Assembly: GCA_963728655.1 (NCBI GenBank) | Contig: CAVSLD010000002.1 | Coordinates: 496,001-560,000, forward strand | DNA from: Iamia sp963728655 | GTDB taxonomy: Bacteria > Actinomycetota > Acidimicrobiia > Acidimicrobiales > Iamiaceae | Reading direction: 5' to 3' | Length of the DNA: 64,000 nt | Shown: positions 53,204-61,820 of the stretch, piece after piece | How positions within the stretch are numbered: position 1 is the first letter of the stretch | Layout of the letters: each line of letters starts with the position of its first letter | The notes under the pieces: model-generated | What the model saw: only the letters and a program-made list of their open reading frames with translations | Databases searched by the model: none | What the model was told of the DNA's origin: nothing | Translations under genes and position numbers: made by a program

Positions 53204-54067
53204 GTGCGCGACTACCGCTCGGAGGCGAACGAGCGGTGGGTCGGGTTCCCGCACCGGCCGGGCGACATCGTCATCAGCACCCGGACGAAGAGCGGGACCA
53301 CGTGGGTGCAGATGATCTGCGCCCTGCTGATCTTCCAGACCCCGGAGCTGCCGGCCCCGCTCACCCTCCTGTCGCCCTGGGTGGATGCCGAGCACGAGCC
53401 GTTGGAGGAGGTGCTGGCGCGGGTCGAGGCCCAGGACCACCGGCGCTTCCTGAAGACCCACACCCCGCTCGACGGGCTGCCCCTGCGCCCCGACGTCACC
53501 TACGTCGTGGTCGGGCGCCACCCGCTCGACGTCGGCCTCTCGCTCCACCACCACGTGGCCAACCTCGACCACCGGCGCATCGCCGCCCTGACGGGGAGGG
53601 AGGTCGACGTCCGCCCGGTGCTCGACGCCCGCACCTGGTCGACCTGGTGGGCCAGCACCGACGACCCGCCCGACGAACGCCTCGACCGGGTGCCCGGCGT
53701 GGTGCACCACGCGGCCGACGCCTGGGCCCGTCGGGACGAGCCCAACGTCGTGCTGGTGCACTACCAGGACCTCCACGACGACCTGGGCGGTGAGATGGCC
53801 CGGCTGGCCGACCGCCTGGGGATCTCGGTGGAGGAGGCGCGCTGGCCCGCGCTGGTCGAGGCCGCGTCCTTCGACGCCATGCGCGACCGGGCCGGGGACC
53901 GGGCGCCGGACCACCTGGGCGTCCTGCGGGATCGCCGGGCCTTCTTCCGCTCCGGGCGCTCCGGGGAGGGCGCCGCCCTGCTCGACGCGGCCCAGCTCGC
54001 GGCGTACGAGGCCCGTGTGGCGGCGATGGCCCCGCCGGACCTGGTGGCCTGGCTGCACCGGCCCTGA
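53204..54067 (+). CDS. sulfotransferase (PAPS-dependent)
   Basis: A 287-residue cytosolic-type sulfotransferase. The 5'-phosphosulfate loop is TKSGTTW (28-34), and YVVVGRHPLDVGLSLHHHV supplies the 3'-phosphate-binding Arg and Ser region. FLKTHTPLDGLP contains the His used as base, and RRAFFRSGRSGEGA is the C-terminal PAPS-binding GxxGxxK-like loop with Gly-Glu-Gly at its end. It transfers sulfate to a hydroxyl or amine of a small molecule. GTG 53204 fits the TACGGT at 53191; a stop-free frame extends upstream but lacks coding features. Confidence 0.88.
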   Translation: MRDYRSEANERWVGFPHRPGDIVISTRTKSGTTWVQMICALLIFQTPELPAPLTLLSPWVDAEHEPLEEVLARVEAQDHRRFLKTHTPLDGLPLRPDVTYVVVGRHPLDVGLSLHHHVANLDHRRIAALTGREVDVRPVLDARTWSTWWASTDDPPDERLDRVPGVVHHAADAWARRDEPNVVLVHYQDLHDDLGGEMARLADRLGISVEEARWPALVEAASFDAMRDRAGDRAPDHLGVLRDRRAFFRSGRSGEGAALLDAAQLAAYEARVAAMAPPDLVAWLHRP

Positions 54068-54103
54068 GGGACCGGTCCCCGGCTCGCTGTCACACCCCCT
54101 CCG

Positions 54104-54109
54104 TACCGT
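54104..54109 (+). promoter_or_regulatory. -10 element for the zinc-ribbon gene, leaderless spacing
   Basis: TACCGT ends 7 bases before ATG 54117. Confidence 0.5.
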
Positions 54110-54116
54110 CTCGGGC

Positions 54117-54278
54117 ATGGAGACCTGCGACTACTGCGACGGCGAGATCGACCTGCACCTGGTGACCCTGGTGTCACCGGAGGGCCACGAGTGGCGGGGC
54201 ACCTGCGCCCGGTGCGGGCACGTGGTGTCCCACGTGGACGGCCCACCTCGCACCGTCCCCCACCGCCACGCCGCCTGA
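54117..54278 (+). CDS. 53-residue zinc-ribbon-like protein
   Basis: A small protein with two CxxC pairs: CDYC near residues 4-7 and CARC near residues 30-33, with His residues around them. This is consistent with a single treble-clef or ribbon zinc site. The body includes LVSPEGHEWRGTCARCGHVV. Own -10 hexamer, and codon use like its neighbours. No function is known to me. It is easily missed because of its size. Confidence 0.72.
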   Translation: METCDYCDGEIDLHLVTLVSPEGHEWRGTCARCGHVVSHVDGPPRTVPHRHAA

Positions 54279-54302
54279 GCCCTCGGCGGAGCGGGGCCGG
54301 GC

Positions 54303-54803
54303 TCAGCCGGTGAGGCTGCTGACCCCGTCGGTGCGCCACCAGGAGGCGGTGAGCGTGAGGCCCTCGGTGGAGGCGCGTGGCGCCATCTCCTCCCACAGCC
54401 GCTTGTAGCCGGTGCGGGTGAAGACCCATCGGCCGTCGCGCTTCTCGTAGGTGTCCTCGTAGAAGCCGGCCCCGCGGATGGTGATGTCGAAGTCGAGCAT
54501 GATCACCGTGTCCTCCATGGCCCAGGTGCCGGTGGCGTCGGTGGGCGACGAGAGGGCGATCTCGGGGTGGTGGCCGTGGTGGGCGGAGTGGAACGTCTCG
54601 GCCCCCATCGACCGCTCGAGGAAGTCGAGCACGGCGTCGCGCCCGGAGAACGAGTTGGCCCCGCCGGAGTAGGTCGCCTCCACCTCGGGGGCCAGCAGCG
54701 TGGCCATCTCGTCCCACCGCTTCTGGTCCAGGCAGCGGAAGTAGGCGTGCTTGAGCTGGGTGATCTCGTGGATGGCGACCAGGTCGTCGGGGGTCAGGGC
54801 CAT
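54303..54803 (-). CDS. SnoaL-like/NTF2-fold protein (nuclear transport factor 2 family)
   Basis: A 166-residue NTF2-like protein. LVAIHEITQLKHAYFRCLDQ and KRWDEMATLLAPEVEATYSG form the usual helical start, followed by FSGRDAVLDFLERSM, GTWAMEDTVIM and FYEDTYEKRDGRWVFTRTGY. This pattern is typical of SnoaL_4/scytalone dehydratase-like proteins in steroid or aromatic catabolism. ATG 54803 lies just after the epoxide-hydrolase stop, with GAGGAG upstream, so it is the second gene of that operon. The conserved His-Asp pair may be catalytic. Confidence 0.82.
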   Translation of the reverse strand: MALTPDDLVAIHEITQLKHAYFRCLDQKRWDEMATLLAPEVEATYSGGANSFSGRDAVLDFLERSMGAETFHSAHHGHHPEIALSSPTDATGTWAMEDTVIMLDFDITIRGAGFYEDTYEKRDGRWVFTRTGYKRLWEEMAPRASTEGLTLTASWWRTDGVSSLTG

Positions 54804-54807
54804 GGGG

Positions 54808-55722
54808 TCAGGTCTCCTCGGTCAGGAAGGCGGTCACGATGGGGTCCACCACGTCGGGGGCCTCCACGTGGAGGAAGTGGCCCACGCCGTCGAGGACCTC
54901 GACGCGGGAGCCCGGGGCGGGCAGGTGGTCGGCCGCCCCGCCCACCAGGTCGGCGCCGAGGCAGCCGTCGTCGGCGCCGTGGAGGTAGAGCGTGGGCACC
55001 GGCGTCGGCGTGGTCCACCCGGCCTGGGCCTCGTCCAGGCCCGGGTCGGTGGGCCCGGAGCCGAGGGTGGCCCGGTAGTAGCCGAGGGCAGCGGCCAGGT
55101 TGGCGGGGTCGCGCAGGGCTGCCTTGACGAACGGGAGGTCCTCGGAGGCGTCGTGGCCCGGTGACCAGTCGGCCCACAGGCGCTCGACGAAGCGGAGGTC
55201 GTCCGCGGCCACCGCCCCCTCGGCCAGCGGGCTCTGGAACACGAACATGTAGAAGGAGCGCTTGAGCTGGTCGTAGGACGTGAACCCGGCGAACATCGCC
55301 CCGGCGGGCGGGACCGCCATGGTGACCGCCCGCCGCCACCGGGTCGGCTGCCAGCCGGCCGCCGCGTAGGTGGCCATGGCCCCCCAGTCGTGGCCGACCA
55401 GGACGGCGTCGGGCCCGCCGCCGAGCGCCTCGTGGAGCCGGCAGGCGTCGTGGGCCAGGGCGCCCACCTGGTAGAGCCCGTCGGCGGGCACGCTGCTCGG
55501 CGCGTAGCCCCGGAGCCACGGGGCGACGGGACGGAACCCGGCGTCGGTGAGGGCGGGGACCAGGTGGCGCCAGGTGGTGGCTGCGTCGGGGAAGCCGTGC
55601 AGCAGCAGGGCGAGCGGCGCGTCGGGGTCGGCGCGGGGGTCGGTGAGCCAGGCCAGCTCCACGTCGCCCAGGTCGGTGCGGTCGAGCGCGAGGCCGGCGG
55701 GCAGGTCGGGGAGGGCGTCCAT
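54808..55722 (-). CDS. alpha/beta hydrolase, epoxide hydrolase-like
   Basis: A 304-residue alpha/beta hydrolase. HGFPDAATTWRHLVPAL gives the oxyanion HGFP, and VGHDWGAM places Asp112 as nucleophile, the Asp (not Ser) being diagnostic of epoxide hydrolases and haloalkane dehalogenases. The C-terminal GVGHFLHVEAP holds the catalytic His. Cap-domain tyrosines around FTSYDQLKRSFYMF could bind the epoxide oxygen. It opens epoxides to diols. ATG 55722; TACCCT lies 9 bases upstream. Confidence 0.88.
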   Translation of the reverse strand: MDALPDLPAGLALDRTDLGDVELAWLTDPRADPDAPLALLLHGFPDAATTWRHLVPALTDAGFRPVAPWLRGYAPSSVPADGLYQVGALAHDACRLHEALGGGPDAVLVGHDWGAMATYAAAGWQPTRWRRAVTMAVPPAGAMFAGFTSYDQLKRSFYMFVFQSPLAEGAVAADDLRFVERLWADWSPGHDASEDLPFVKAALRDPANLAAALGYYRATLGSGPTDPGLDEAQAGWTTPTPVPTLYLHGADDGCLGADLVGGAADHLPAPGSRVEVLDGVGHFLHVEAPDVVDPIVTAFLTEET

Positions 55723-55942
55723 CGGTGCGGCAGGGTAGGCGCGCCGGGGGCAGCGCGAGTGGGGTCGCCCGGCCCGGGAGACGGCCCCACGGGTGTCGGC
55801 GGCGGGCCCGCGGATCCCCTGCTCGCGCTGGGCATGCGCCCTGCTAACGGCGGTATCTGTCACTTCGGTCACACGCCGTCCACGCTCCCGAAACCTCAAC
55901 TACGGTTCCGCGCCACCACGGGCGGTGACACGAGGACTCACG

Positions 55943-56863
55943 ATGGTCGACATCACGTTCTGGGGCGTGCGGGGATCGACCCCCTGCCCCTGCCCCGAGA
56001 ACCAGCGGTACGGCGGCAACACCGCCTGCGTCACCATCGAGCGCCCCGGCCGCGACCCCATCATCCTCGACCTCGGCACCGGCCTGCGCTTCTTCGGCAA
56101 GACCCAGCCCTGCGACGGCAGCCTGTCGGCCACCGCGTTCGTCACCCACATCCACTGGGACCACGTGCAGGGCCTGCCCTTCTTCACCCCGGTCCTCGCC
56201 CCCGGTGCCCGCCTGACGGTCCACGCCCCGCGGCCCCAGCCCGACCTGTGCCTGGCCGACGCCTTCGGCGAGTTCATGCGCCCCCCGTACTTCCCGGTGC
56301 GGGCCGAGCAGCTCCACGGCCACATCGAGTTCGTCGACCTGGCCGACGGCGACGTCACCGAGGTCGACGGCGCCGTCGTCCGCTCCTGGGCCGTGCCCCA
56401 CGTGGGCGCCACCCACGGCTACCGGGTCGAGGTCGACGACGTCGTCATCGCCTACATCAGCGACCACCAGCAGCCCACCGACGGCACCGACCGGGTGGCC
56501 GACGGCGCCCTCGCCCTCTGCGACGGCGCCGACCTCGTCATCCACGACGCCCAGTTCGTGCCCGAGGAGTTCGCCCGCAAGTCGAGCTGGGGCCACTGCA
56601 CCGTCGACTACGCCGTCCACGTGGCCGCCTCGGCCGGCGCCAAGCGCCTGGCCCTGTTCCACCACGACCCCGAGCGCAACGACGGCGCGGTCGACGCCCT
56701 GCTGTCCCACGCCCGCCACATGGGCGACGAGCGCGGCCTCGACGAGGTCCTCGCCGCCGCCGAGGGCACCACCATCTCGCTCTCGGCCGCCCCGCCGCTC
56801 GTCGCGGAGCCCGCCCTCGAGGCCGAGCCCGTCGGCGCCGGGCGCTCGGTCAACCCCACCTAG
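55943..56863 (+). CDS. MBL-fold metallo-hydrolase
   Basis: A 306-residue metallo-beta-lactamase-fold protein of the cAMP-phosphodiesterase/RNase Z-like branch. It starts VDITFWGVRGSTPCP (the GxRGSxP opening) and has THIHWDH (His69, His71, Asp73, His74) as the dinuclear zinc motif. Later ligands are in VPHVGATHGYRV, YISDHQQ and FHHDPERND. Such proteins often carry extra sensory or c-di-GMP modules, but this one is a stand-alone hydrolase. The last 30 residues are low in complexity. It has a leader of unknown length; no close -10 is seen. Confidence 0.86.
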   Translation: MVDITFWGVRGSTPCPCPENQRYGGNTACVTIERPGRDPIILDLGTGLRFFGKTQPCDGSLSATAFVTHIHWDHVQGLPFFTPVLAPGARLTVHAPRPQPDLCLADAFGEFMRPPYFPVRAEQLHGHIEFVDLADGDVTEVDGAVVRSWAVPHVGATHGYRVEVDDVVIAYISDHQQPTDGTDRVADGALALCDGADLVIHDAQFVPEEFARKSSWGHCTVDYAVHVAASAGAKRLALFHHDPERNDGAVDALLSHARHMGDERGLDEVLAAAEGTTISLSAAPPLVAEPALEAEPVGAGRSVNPT

Positions 56864-57071
56864 ACCCGACCGCACCCCTCCCCGTCCCGCGGTGGTGGGT
56901 ACCCAGGTCGTGCCGGGAGGCTCAGCCACGTGGTTCGGGGCCGTGGCCCGGCGCGCGCCGCCGGTCCAGCGCGGGCGTGCCGCCTGCTGGGTCGGGCTCG
57001 CTCCTCGGCATCGACGCCCACCCATGGGCGTGGAGCAATCCGCTCGGCCTCCTGCCACACTTCGTGCGCAG

Positions 57072-58229
57072 ATGGACTTCAGCCCCGACCCGGACCACGA
57101 GGCGCTGGCCGCCGGGGTCCGCGCCGTCACCGCCCGCTTCGACGACGACTACTGGTCGGCCTGCGACCGCGACCACCGGTTCCCGTGGGACTTCTACCGG
57201 GCCATGGCCGACGGCGGCTGGTTGGGGATCGCCATCCCGTCCGAGCACGGCGGCGGGGGCGCCGGGATCAGCGAGGCGGCACTGCTGATGCGGGAGGTGG
57301 CCGCGTCGGGTGCGGCCATGAACGGGTGCACTGCGCTGCACCTCACGGTGTTCGGCCTCGAGCCCGTCGTGCGCCACGGCGGCGAGCGGCTCCGGGAGGC
57401 GTTCCTGCCCCGGGCCGCGGCGGGCGACCTCCACGTCGCCTTCGGCGTCACCGAGCCCGACGCCGGCACCGACACGTCGCGCATCACCACCCGGGCCGTG
57501 CGCGACGGCGACGGGTGGCGCGTGTCGGGCAAGAAGATCTGGACGTCCAAGGCCGAGGAGTCCGAGGTCTGCCTCCTGCTGGCCCGCACCGGCGACGCCG
57601 CCGACGGGCTGGACGGGCTGAGCCTCTTCCTCGTCGACCTCGACCCGGCCCACGTCGAGATCGTCCCCATCGCCAAGACGGCCCGCAACGCCGTCGGCTC
57701 CTGCGAGGTGTTCTACGACGACCTGCCGGTGGAGGGCTGGCGCCTGGTGGGCGAGGAGGGCCACGGCTTCCGCCACCTGCTCGACGGGCTCAACCCCGAG
57801 CGCATCCTCATCGCGGCCGAGGCCGTCGGCACCGGTCTGGCCGCCCTGCGCCGTGCCGTCGCCTACGCCGGCGAGCGCGAGGTCTTCGGCCGACCCATCG
57901 GCGCCAACCAGGCCCTCAGCCACCCGTTGGCCGACGCCCACGCCCGGCTGGGCGCCGCCTGGCTGGTGGTCGAGCAGGCGGCCTGGCGCTACGACCACGG
58001 CCTGCCGTGCGGCGAGGAGGCCAACACGGCCAAGTACCTCGCGGCCGAGGCCGGCTTCGCGGCCTGCGATCGGGCCATCCAGGTCCACGGCGGGCTGGGG
58101 TTCGCCGAGGAGTACCACGTCGGTCGCTACTGGCGCGAGGCCCGCATCATGCGCGTCGCGCCGGTCAGCCAGGAGATGACGCTCAACTACCTGGCCCAGA
58201 AGGTGCTGGGGCTGCCCCGCAGCTACTGA
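57072..58229 (+). CDS. acyl-CoA dehydrogenase
   Basis: A 385-residue, standard-length FAD acyl-CoA dehydrogenase. FGVTEPDAGTDTSRITT and VSGKKIWTSKAEESEV are the FAD- and substrate-side motifs. NPERILIAAEAVGTGLAALR, VFGRPIGANQALSHPLADAH and QVHGGLGFAEEYHVGRYWRE follow (each run is 20 or fewer). The catalytic base usually lies in the last third; here the position after the RIMRVAPVSQEM segment reads Q/E-poor, so substrate and base are uncertain. ATG 57072 (MDFSPDPDHEA) is the usual family start; an ATG 48 bases upstream gives a non-family lead. Confidence 0.87.
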   Translation: MDFSPDPDHEALAAGVRAVTARFDDDYWSACDRDHRFPWDFYRAMADGGWLGIAIPSEHGGGGAGISEAALLMREVAASGAAMNGCTALHLTVFGLEPVVRHGGERLREAFLPRAAAGDLHVAFGVTEPDAGTDTSRITTRAVRDGDGWRVSGKKIWTSKAEESEVCLLLARTGDAADGLDGLSLFLVDLDPAHVEIVPIAKTARNAVGSCEVFYDDLPVEGWRLVGEEGHGFRHLLDGLNPERILIAAEAVGTGLAALRRAVAYAGEREVFGRPIGANQALSHPLADAHARLGAAWLVVEQAAWRYDHGLPCGEEANTAKYLAAEAGFAACDRAIQVHGGLGFAEEYHVGRYWREARIMRVAPVSQEMTLNYLAQKVLGLPRSY

Positions 58230-58324
58230 GACCGTGCGCCGCCCGGCCCGGAGGCCCGCCCTGGGTCGCTCGCTACCCTGACGACCCGTCAGGTCAGCGC
58301 GGCCTGGCCCGACCAGGAGGTCCC

Positions 58325-58813
58325 ATGTCCGAGCCCGCCATCGACCCGGCCAAGTTCCGCCAGGTGCTCGGCCACTTCCCGACCGGGGTCACGGTGGTCA
58401 CCGCCCTCGACGGCGACCAGCGGGTCGGCCTGGCCGTGGGCTCGTTCTTCTCGGTGTCGCTCGATCCGCCGCTGGTCGGGTTCTGCGCCGGGGCCCAGTC
58501 CTCCAGCTGGCCCCGCATCCGCGAGGCCGGGCGCTTCTGCGTCAACGTCCTCGCCGCCGACCAGGAGGAGGAGTGCCGGGTCTTCGCCAGCAAGGGCGCC
58601 GACAAGTTCGCCGGCGTCGGCTACGACGCCGCGCCCTACTCCGGCGCTCCCCGCATCCACGACGTCCTGGCCTGGATCGACTGCGAGCTCGACGCCGTCC
58701 ACGGGGCCGGCGACCACGACATCGTGGTGGGTCGCGTCCACGACCTCGAGGTGGTCACCGAGGGCCACCCCCTCGTCTTCTACCGCGGCGGCTACGCCCA
58801 GGTGGAGCACTAG
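58325..58813 (+). CDS. flavin reductase family (split-barrel FMN-binding) protein
   Basis: A 162-residue flavin reductase-like domain. FRQVLGHFPTGVTVVTALDG is the typical opening, with GLAVGSFFSVSLDPPLVGFC binding flavin and RFCVNVLAADQ, FASKGADKFAGV further on. It reduces FMN or FAD with NAD(P)H, often to supply a two-component monooxygenase. None is next to it, but the upstream acyl-CoA dehydrogenase and the luciferase-like gene at 2354 are flavin enzymes. ATG 58325 has GGAGG 5-6 bases upstream, with a -10 TACCCT further back (58274-58279). Confidence 0.88.
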   Translation: MSEPAIDPAKFRQVLGHFPTGVTVVTALDGDQRVGLAVGSFFSVSLDPPLVGFCAGAQSSSWPRIREAGRFCVNVLAADQEEECRVFASKGADKFAGVGYDAAPYSGAPRIHDVLAWIDCELDAVHGAGDHDIVVGRVHDLEVVTEGHPLVFYRGGYAQVEH

Positions 58814-58818
58814 AGGTC

Positions 58819-58955
58819 TCGTCGTCGTTCGCTCGCTCGCGCTCGCTCCACTCCGACGAGCCAGGGGTGCTCACTGCGCTCGAGCTCAGGTCGCCGACCA
58901 GCAAGCTGGACCGGCTCCCTCCGGGGATCCTTCCGTGCGAGCGCAGCGAGCTCGA
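58819..58955. repeat. GCTCG-rich low-complexity intergenic sequence
   Basis: The gap is built of short GCTCGC/GAGCTC-type units, for example CGTTCGCTCGCTCGCGCTCG and GAGCGCAGCGAGCTCGATCA. The sequence continues into the end of the S9 peptidase gene, so its last codons (SSSEQGPRSS) and stop are supplied by it. It separates two convergent genes. Confidence 0.55.
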
Positions 58956-61136
58956 TCAGCTCGAGCGAGGACCTTGCTCCGAGCTCGAGACCCCGAGGGC
59001 CGTGAGGAGGAAGGCGAGGACCTCGGCCTCGCGGCGCCAGGCCTCGTAGCGGCCGGAGGGGCCGCCGTGGCCGGCGCCCATCTCGACCCGCAGCACGACG
59101 GGGCGGTCGGAGGAGGGCTCGGTCCGCTCGCGGAGGCGCTGGACCCAGATGGCCGGCTCGTGGACCCCGACGCGGGGGTCCGACAGCCCGGCGGTGGCCA
59201 GCACCGCCGGGTAGGGGCCGGAGCCGACGTTCTCGGTCGGGCTGTAGGCCCGCATGGCGGTGAAGATGTCGGGGTCGGTGATGGGGTTGCCCCACTCCTC
59301 CCACTCGGTCGCGGTGAGCGGGGCGTCGGGGTCGAGGATCGTGTTGAGGGCGTCGACGAAGGGCACCTCGCCCACCACCGCCCGGAACCGCTCCGGGGCC
59401 AGGTTCACCGCCGCGCCCACCAGCAGGCCGCCGGCGCTGCCGCCCCGCACCGCGATGCGGTCCGGGGCGCACCACCCGTCGTCGGCCAGGTGGTCGGCCG
59501 CGACCACCAGGTCGCGGAAGGAGCTGGCCTTGGCCGCCAGCTTGCCCTCCTCGTACCAGCCCCGGCCCATCTCCCCGCCGCCCCGCACGTGGGCGATGGC
59601 GAACACCACGCCCCGGTCGAGCAGCGAGAGGCGGGGGATGGAGAACCAGGGGTCCATGCTGATCTCGTAGGCGCCGTACCCGTAGAGCACCAGCGGCGCC
59701 GTCCCGTCGCGGGCCACGCCCACCCGGTGGGCCAGCGAGATCGGGATGCGGGTGCCGTCGGTCGCGGTGGCCCACACCTGGGCCGTCTCGTAGTCGTCGG
59801 TGGAGAAGTGTCCCAGCACCGGGGCCCGCTTGAGGACGACCCGCTCGCCGGTGGCCACGTCCTCCTCGAAGACGGTCGCGGGGGTGGTGAGGGACTGGTA
59901 GCCGAAGCGGTAGCGGTCGGTCTCCCACTCCTCGTTGGCCGAGCCCGACAGGGAGTACCCGGCGTCGGGGAAGGTCAGGTCCCGGCTGGCCGCGGCCACC
60001 GTCTCCGGCGCCACCGGCGCCTCGCCGCCGACCTCGAGGGCGTCGACGTCGATGATCCGCAGGGCGGGGCGCCCGCCGGCGCGCAGGTGGACCACGAGGT
60101 GGTGGGCGAAGGCCTCCACGCCGAGGATGCGGGTGCCGGGGGAGTGGTTCAGCACCGGCTGCCAGCGGCTCGGGTCGGGTGCGGCCAGGGGCGCCCTCCA
60201 GAGGGCGAAGTCGAGGGCCTCGTCGTTGCTCACCAGGTAGAGCCAGTCGCCGTGGTGCACGACCTGGACCTCGACGCCCTGGCGCCTCGGGATGGCCAGC
60301 CGGGCGCCGGCCTCGGGGGCGTGGGCGTCGACCAGGTGGATCTCGGAGGTGACCGCGCTGCTCACGTCGATGACGACCAGGTCGCCGCTGCGGCTGGGAC
60401 CCAGCCCCACCCAGAAGCGCTCGTCGGGCTCCTCCAGGACCAGGGCGTCATCGGCGCCGGTGGGGTCGGCGCCCAGGTGGTGGGTGTGGACCCGCCACGG
60501 CCGCCGAGCGTGGTCGAGGGTCGTGTAGAGCAGCGACCCGCTGTCGGCCGCCCAGGCCACGCCGTAGGACACCTCCCCGATGGCGACGGGCAGGTCCTCG
60601 CCGGTGCGCAGGTCGCGCACCCGCAGCTCGTGGGCCTCGGAGCCGTCGTGGTCGACCGCGTAGGCGAGCAGCCAGCCGTCGGGGCTGACGTCGGCCGCAC
60701 CGAGGGACAGGTAGGCGTGGCCCTCGGCCAGGGCGTTCTCGTCGAGGACCACCTCGGTCGGCGCGTCGTCGGCCGGCCCGGTGCCGTCGCCCCGGTCGGC
60801 CCGGCGCTCGTGGATGGCGTAGGACGCGCCCTCGACCGTGCGGCTCTGGTACCACCAGCCGTCCTTGCGGTGGGGCACGCTCAGGTCGTCCTCCTGGGTG
60901 CGGGCCCGGATCTCGGCCTCGATGCGGTCGACCAGGGGCTCCAGCGGGGCCAGCACCGCGTCGGCGTGGGCCGACTCGGCCTCGAGCAGGGGGCGGAGGG
61001 CGGGGTCGGCGTGGTCGCGCATCCAGCCCAGGTCGTCGGGCTCGTCGGTGCCGTGGCGGCGGCGACGGGCGGCCCGGCGCTCGGCCACCGGTGCCTCGGC
61101 GGTGGCGAAGCGGGGCGCGGGCGACGTCGGCGTCAT
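58956..61136 (-). CDS. S9-family prolyl oligopeptidase-like peptidase (oligopeptidase B type)
   Basis: A 726-residue cytoplasmic serine peptidase. An N-terminal seven-bladed propeller (about 70-430) leads to an alpha/beta hydrolase domain. RGGSAGGLLVGAAVN holds the nucleophile Ser, YGYGAYEISMDPWF and AHVRGGGEMGRGWYE precede it, PYPAVLATAGLSDPRV contains the Asp region, and MGAGHGGPSGRY the His. The FSIPRLSLLDRGVVFAIAHV segment is typical of oligopeptidase B, which cleaves after basic residues in short peptides. ATG 61136 is set by TACCCT (61144-61149) 7 bases upstream. The C-terminal tail is made of intergenic-type sequence. Confidence 0.9.
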   Translation of the reverse strand: MTPTSPAPRFATAEAPVAERRAARRRRHGTDEPDDLGWMRDHADPALRPLLEAESAHADAVLAPLEPLVDRIEAEIRARTQEDDLSVPHRKDGWWYQSRTVEGASYAIHERRADRGDGTGPADDAPTEVVLDENALAEGHAYLSLGAADVSPDGWLLAYAVDHDGSEAHELRVRDLRTGEDLPVAIGEVSYGVAWAADSGSLLYTTLDHARRPWRVHTHHLGADPTGADDALVLEEPDERFWVGLGPSRSGDLVVIDVSSAVTSEIHLVDAHAPEAGARLAIPRRQGVEVQVVHHGDWLYLVSNDEALDFALWRAPLAAPDPSRWQPVLNHSPGTRILGVEAFAHHLVVHLRAGGRPALRIIDVDALEVGGEAPVAPETVAAASRDLTFPDAGYSLSGSANEEWETDRYRFGYQSLTTPATVFEEDVATGERVVLKRAPVLGHFSTDDYETAQVWATATDGTRIPISLAHRVGVARDGTAPLVLYGYGAYEISMDPWFSIPRLSLLDRGVVFAIAHVRGGGEMGRGWYEEGKLAAKASSFRDLVVAADHLADDGWCAPDRIAVRGGSAGGLLVGAAVNLAPERFRAVVGEVPFVDALNTILDPDAPLTATEWEEWGNPITDPDIFTAMRAYSPTENVGSGPYPAVLATAGLSDPRVGVHEPAIWVQRLRERTEPSSDRPVVLRVEMGAGHGGPSGRYEAWRREAEVLAFLLTALGVSSSEQGPRSS

Positions 61137-61143
61137 GGCCCGG

Positions 61144-61149
61144 AGGGTA
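61144..61149 (-). promoter_or_regulatory. -10 element for the S9 peptidase, leaderless spacing
   Basis: TACCCT on the minus strand ends 7 bases before ATG 61136. Confidence 0.5.
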
Positions 61150-61242
61150 CGGGCTGACCCCGCCGGGACCGCCCCGCGGTCGGCCGCCGGCAGGGGTGCG
61201 CCCGGAGCCGTCGGGGCGAGCGGGGCGTGAGGCGACGCTCGG

Positions 61243-61248
61243 TAGGGT
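61243..61248 (+). promoter_or_regulatory. -10 element for gamma-carbonic anhydrase, leaderless spacing
   Basis: TAGGGT, CCGGCC, ATG 61255: the same 15 bases as at 40584-40598. Confidence 0.55.
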
Positions 61249-61254
61249 CCGGCC

Positions 61255-61779
61255 ATGGCCATCTACGCCCTCGGCGACCAGGAGCCCGACATCGATCCCA
61301 CCGCCTACGTGCACCCCGACGCGGTGGTGATCGGCTCGGTGCGCATCGGGCCCCACTCGTCGGTCTGGCCCCACGCCGTGCTGCGGGGCGACGACGGCGA
61401 GATCGTCGTCGGGGAGGGCACCTCGATCCAGGACGGGACGGTGGTCCACACCACCCCGTTCTGGTCGACCACCGTCGGCGACGACTGCGTCATCGGCCAC
61501 AACGTCCACCTCGAGGGCTGCACCATCGAGGACGGTGCCCTGGTCGGGTCCGGCTCGGTGGTCCTGCACCGGGCCATCGTCCGCACCGAGGCCCTGGTCG
61601 GCGCCAACGCCCTCGTCACCAACGACACCGAGGTGCCGAGCCGGGCCATGGCCCTCGGCGTGCCCGCGGTGATCAAGGAGGACCGGGTCGACCCGGGGTC
61701 GATGATCCAGCTCGGGGCCAAGGCCTACCGCGACCGCATCCCCCGCTACCGCGACGGGCTGCGCCGCCTCGACGGCTGA
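61255..61779 (+). CDS. gamma-carbonic anhydrase family protein (left-handed beta-helix)
   Basis: A 174-residue trimeric left-handed beta-helix protein. Hexapeptide repeats run from HPDAVVIGSVRIGPHSSVWP to GALVGSGSVVLH. The zinc-site histidines are present: His in TVVHTTPFW, and His in VIGHNVHLEG. The length and ending (RYRDGLRRL) match YrdA/PaaY-type proteins. It may hydrate CO2 or act as an acyltransferase-like relative. Leaderless -10 (TAGGGT) 6 bases upstream. Confidence 0.9.
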   Translation: MAIYALGDQEPDIDPTAYVHPDAVVIGSVRIGPHSSVWPHAVLRGDDGEIVVGEGTSIQDGTVVHTTPFWSTTVGDDCVIGHNVHLEGCTIEDGALVGSGSVVLHRAIVRTEALVGANALVTNDTEVPSRAMALGVPAVIKEDRVDPGSMIQLGAKAYRDRIPRYRDGLRRLDG

Positions 61780-61820
61780 CCCGGCTGCCCCTCGCTTCGG
61801 CCGGCTCCGGCGGGGCCGGG

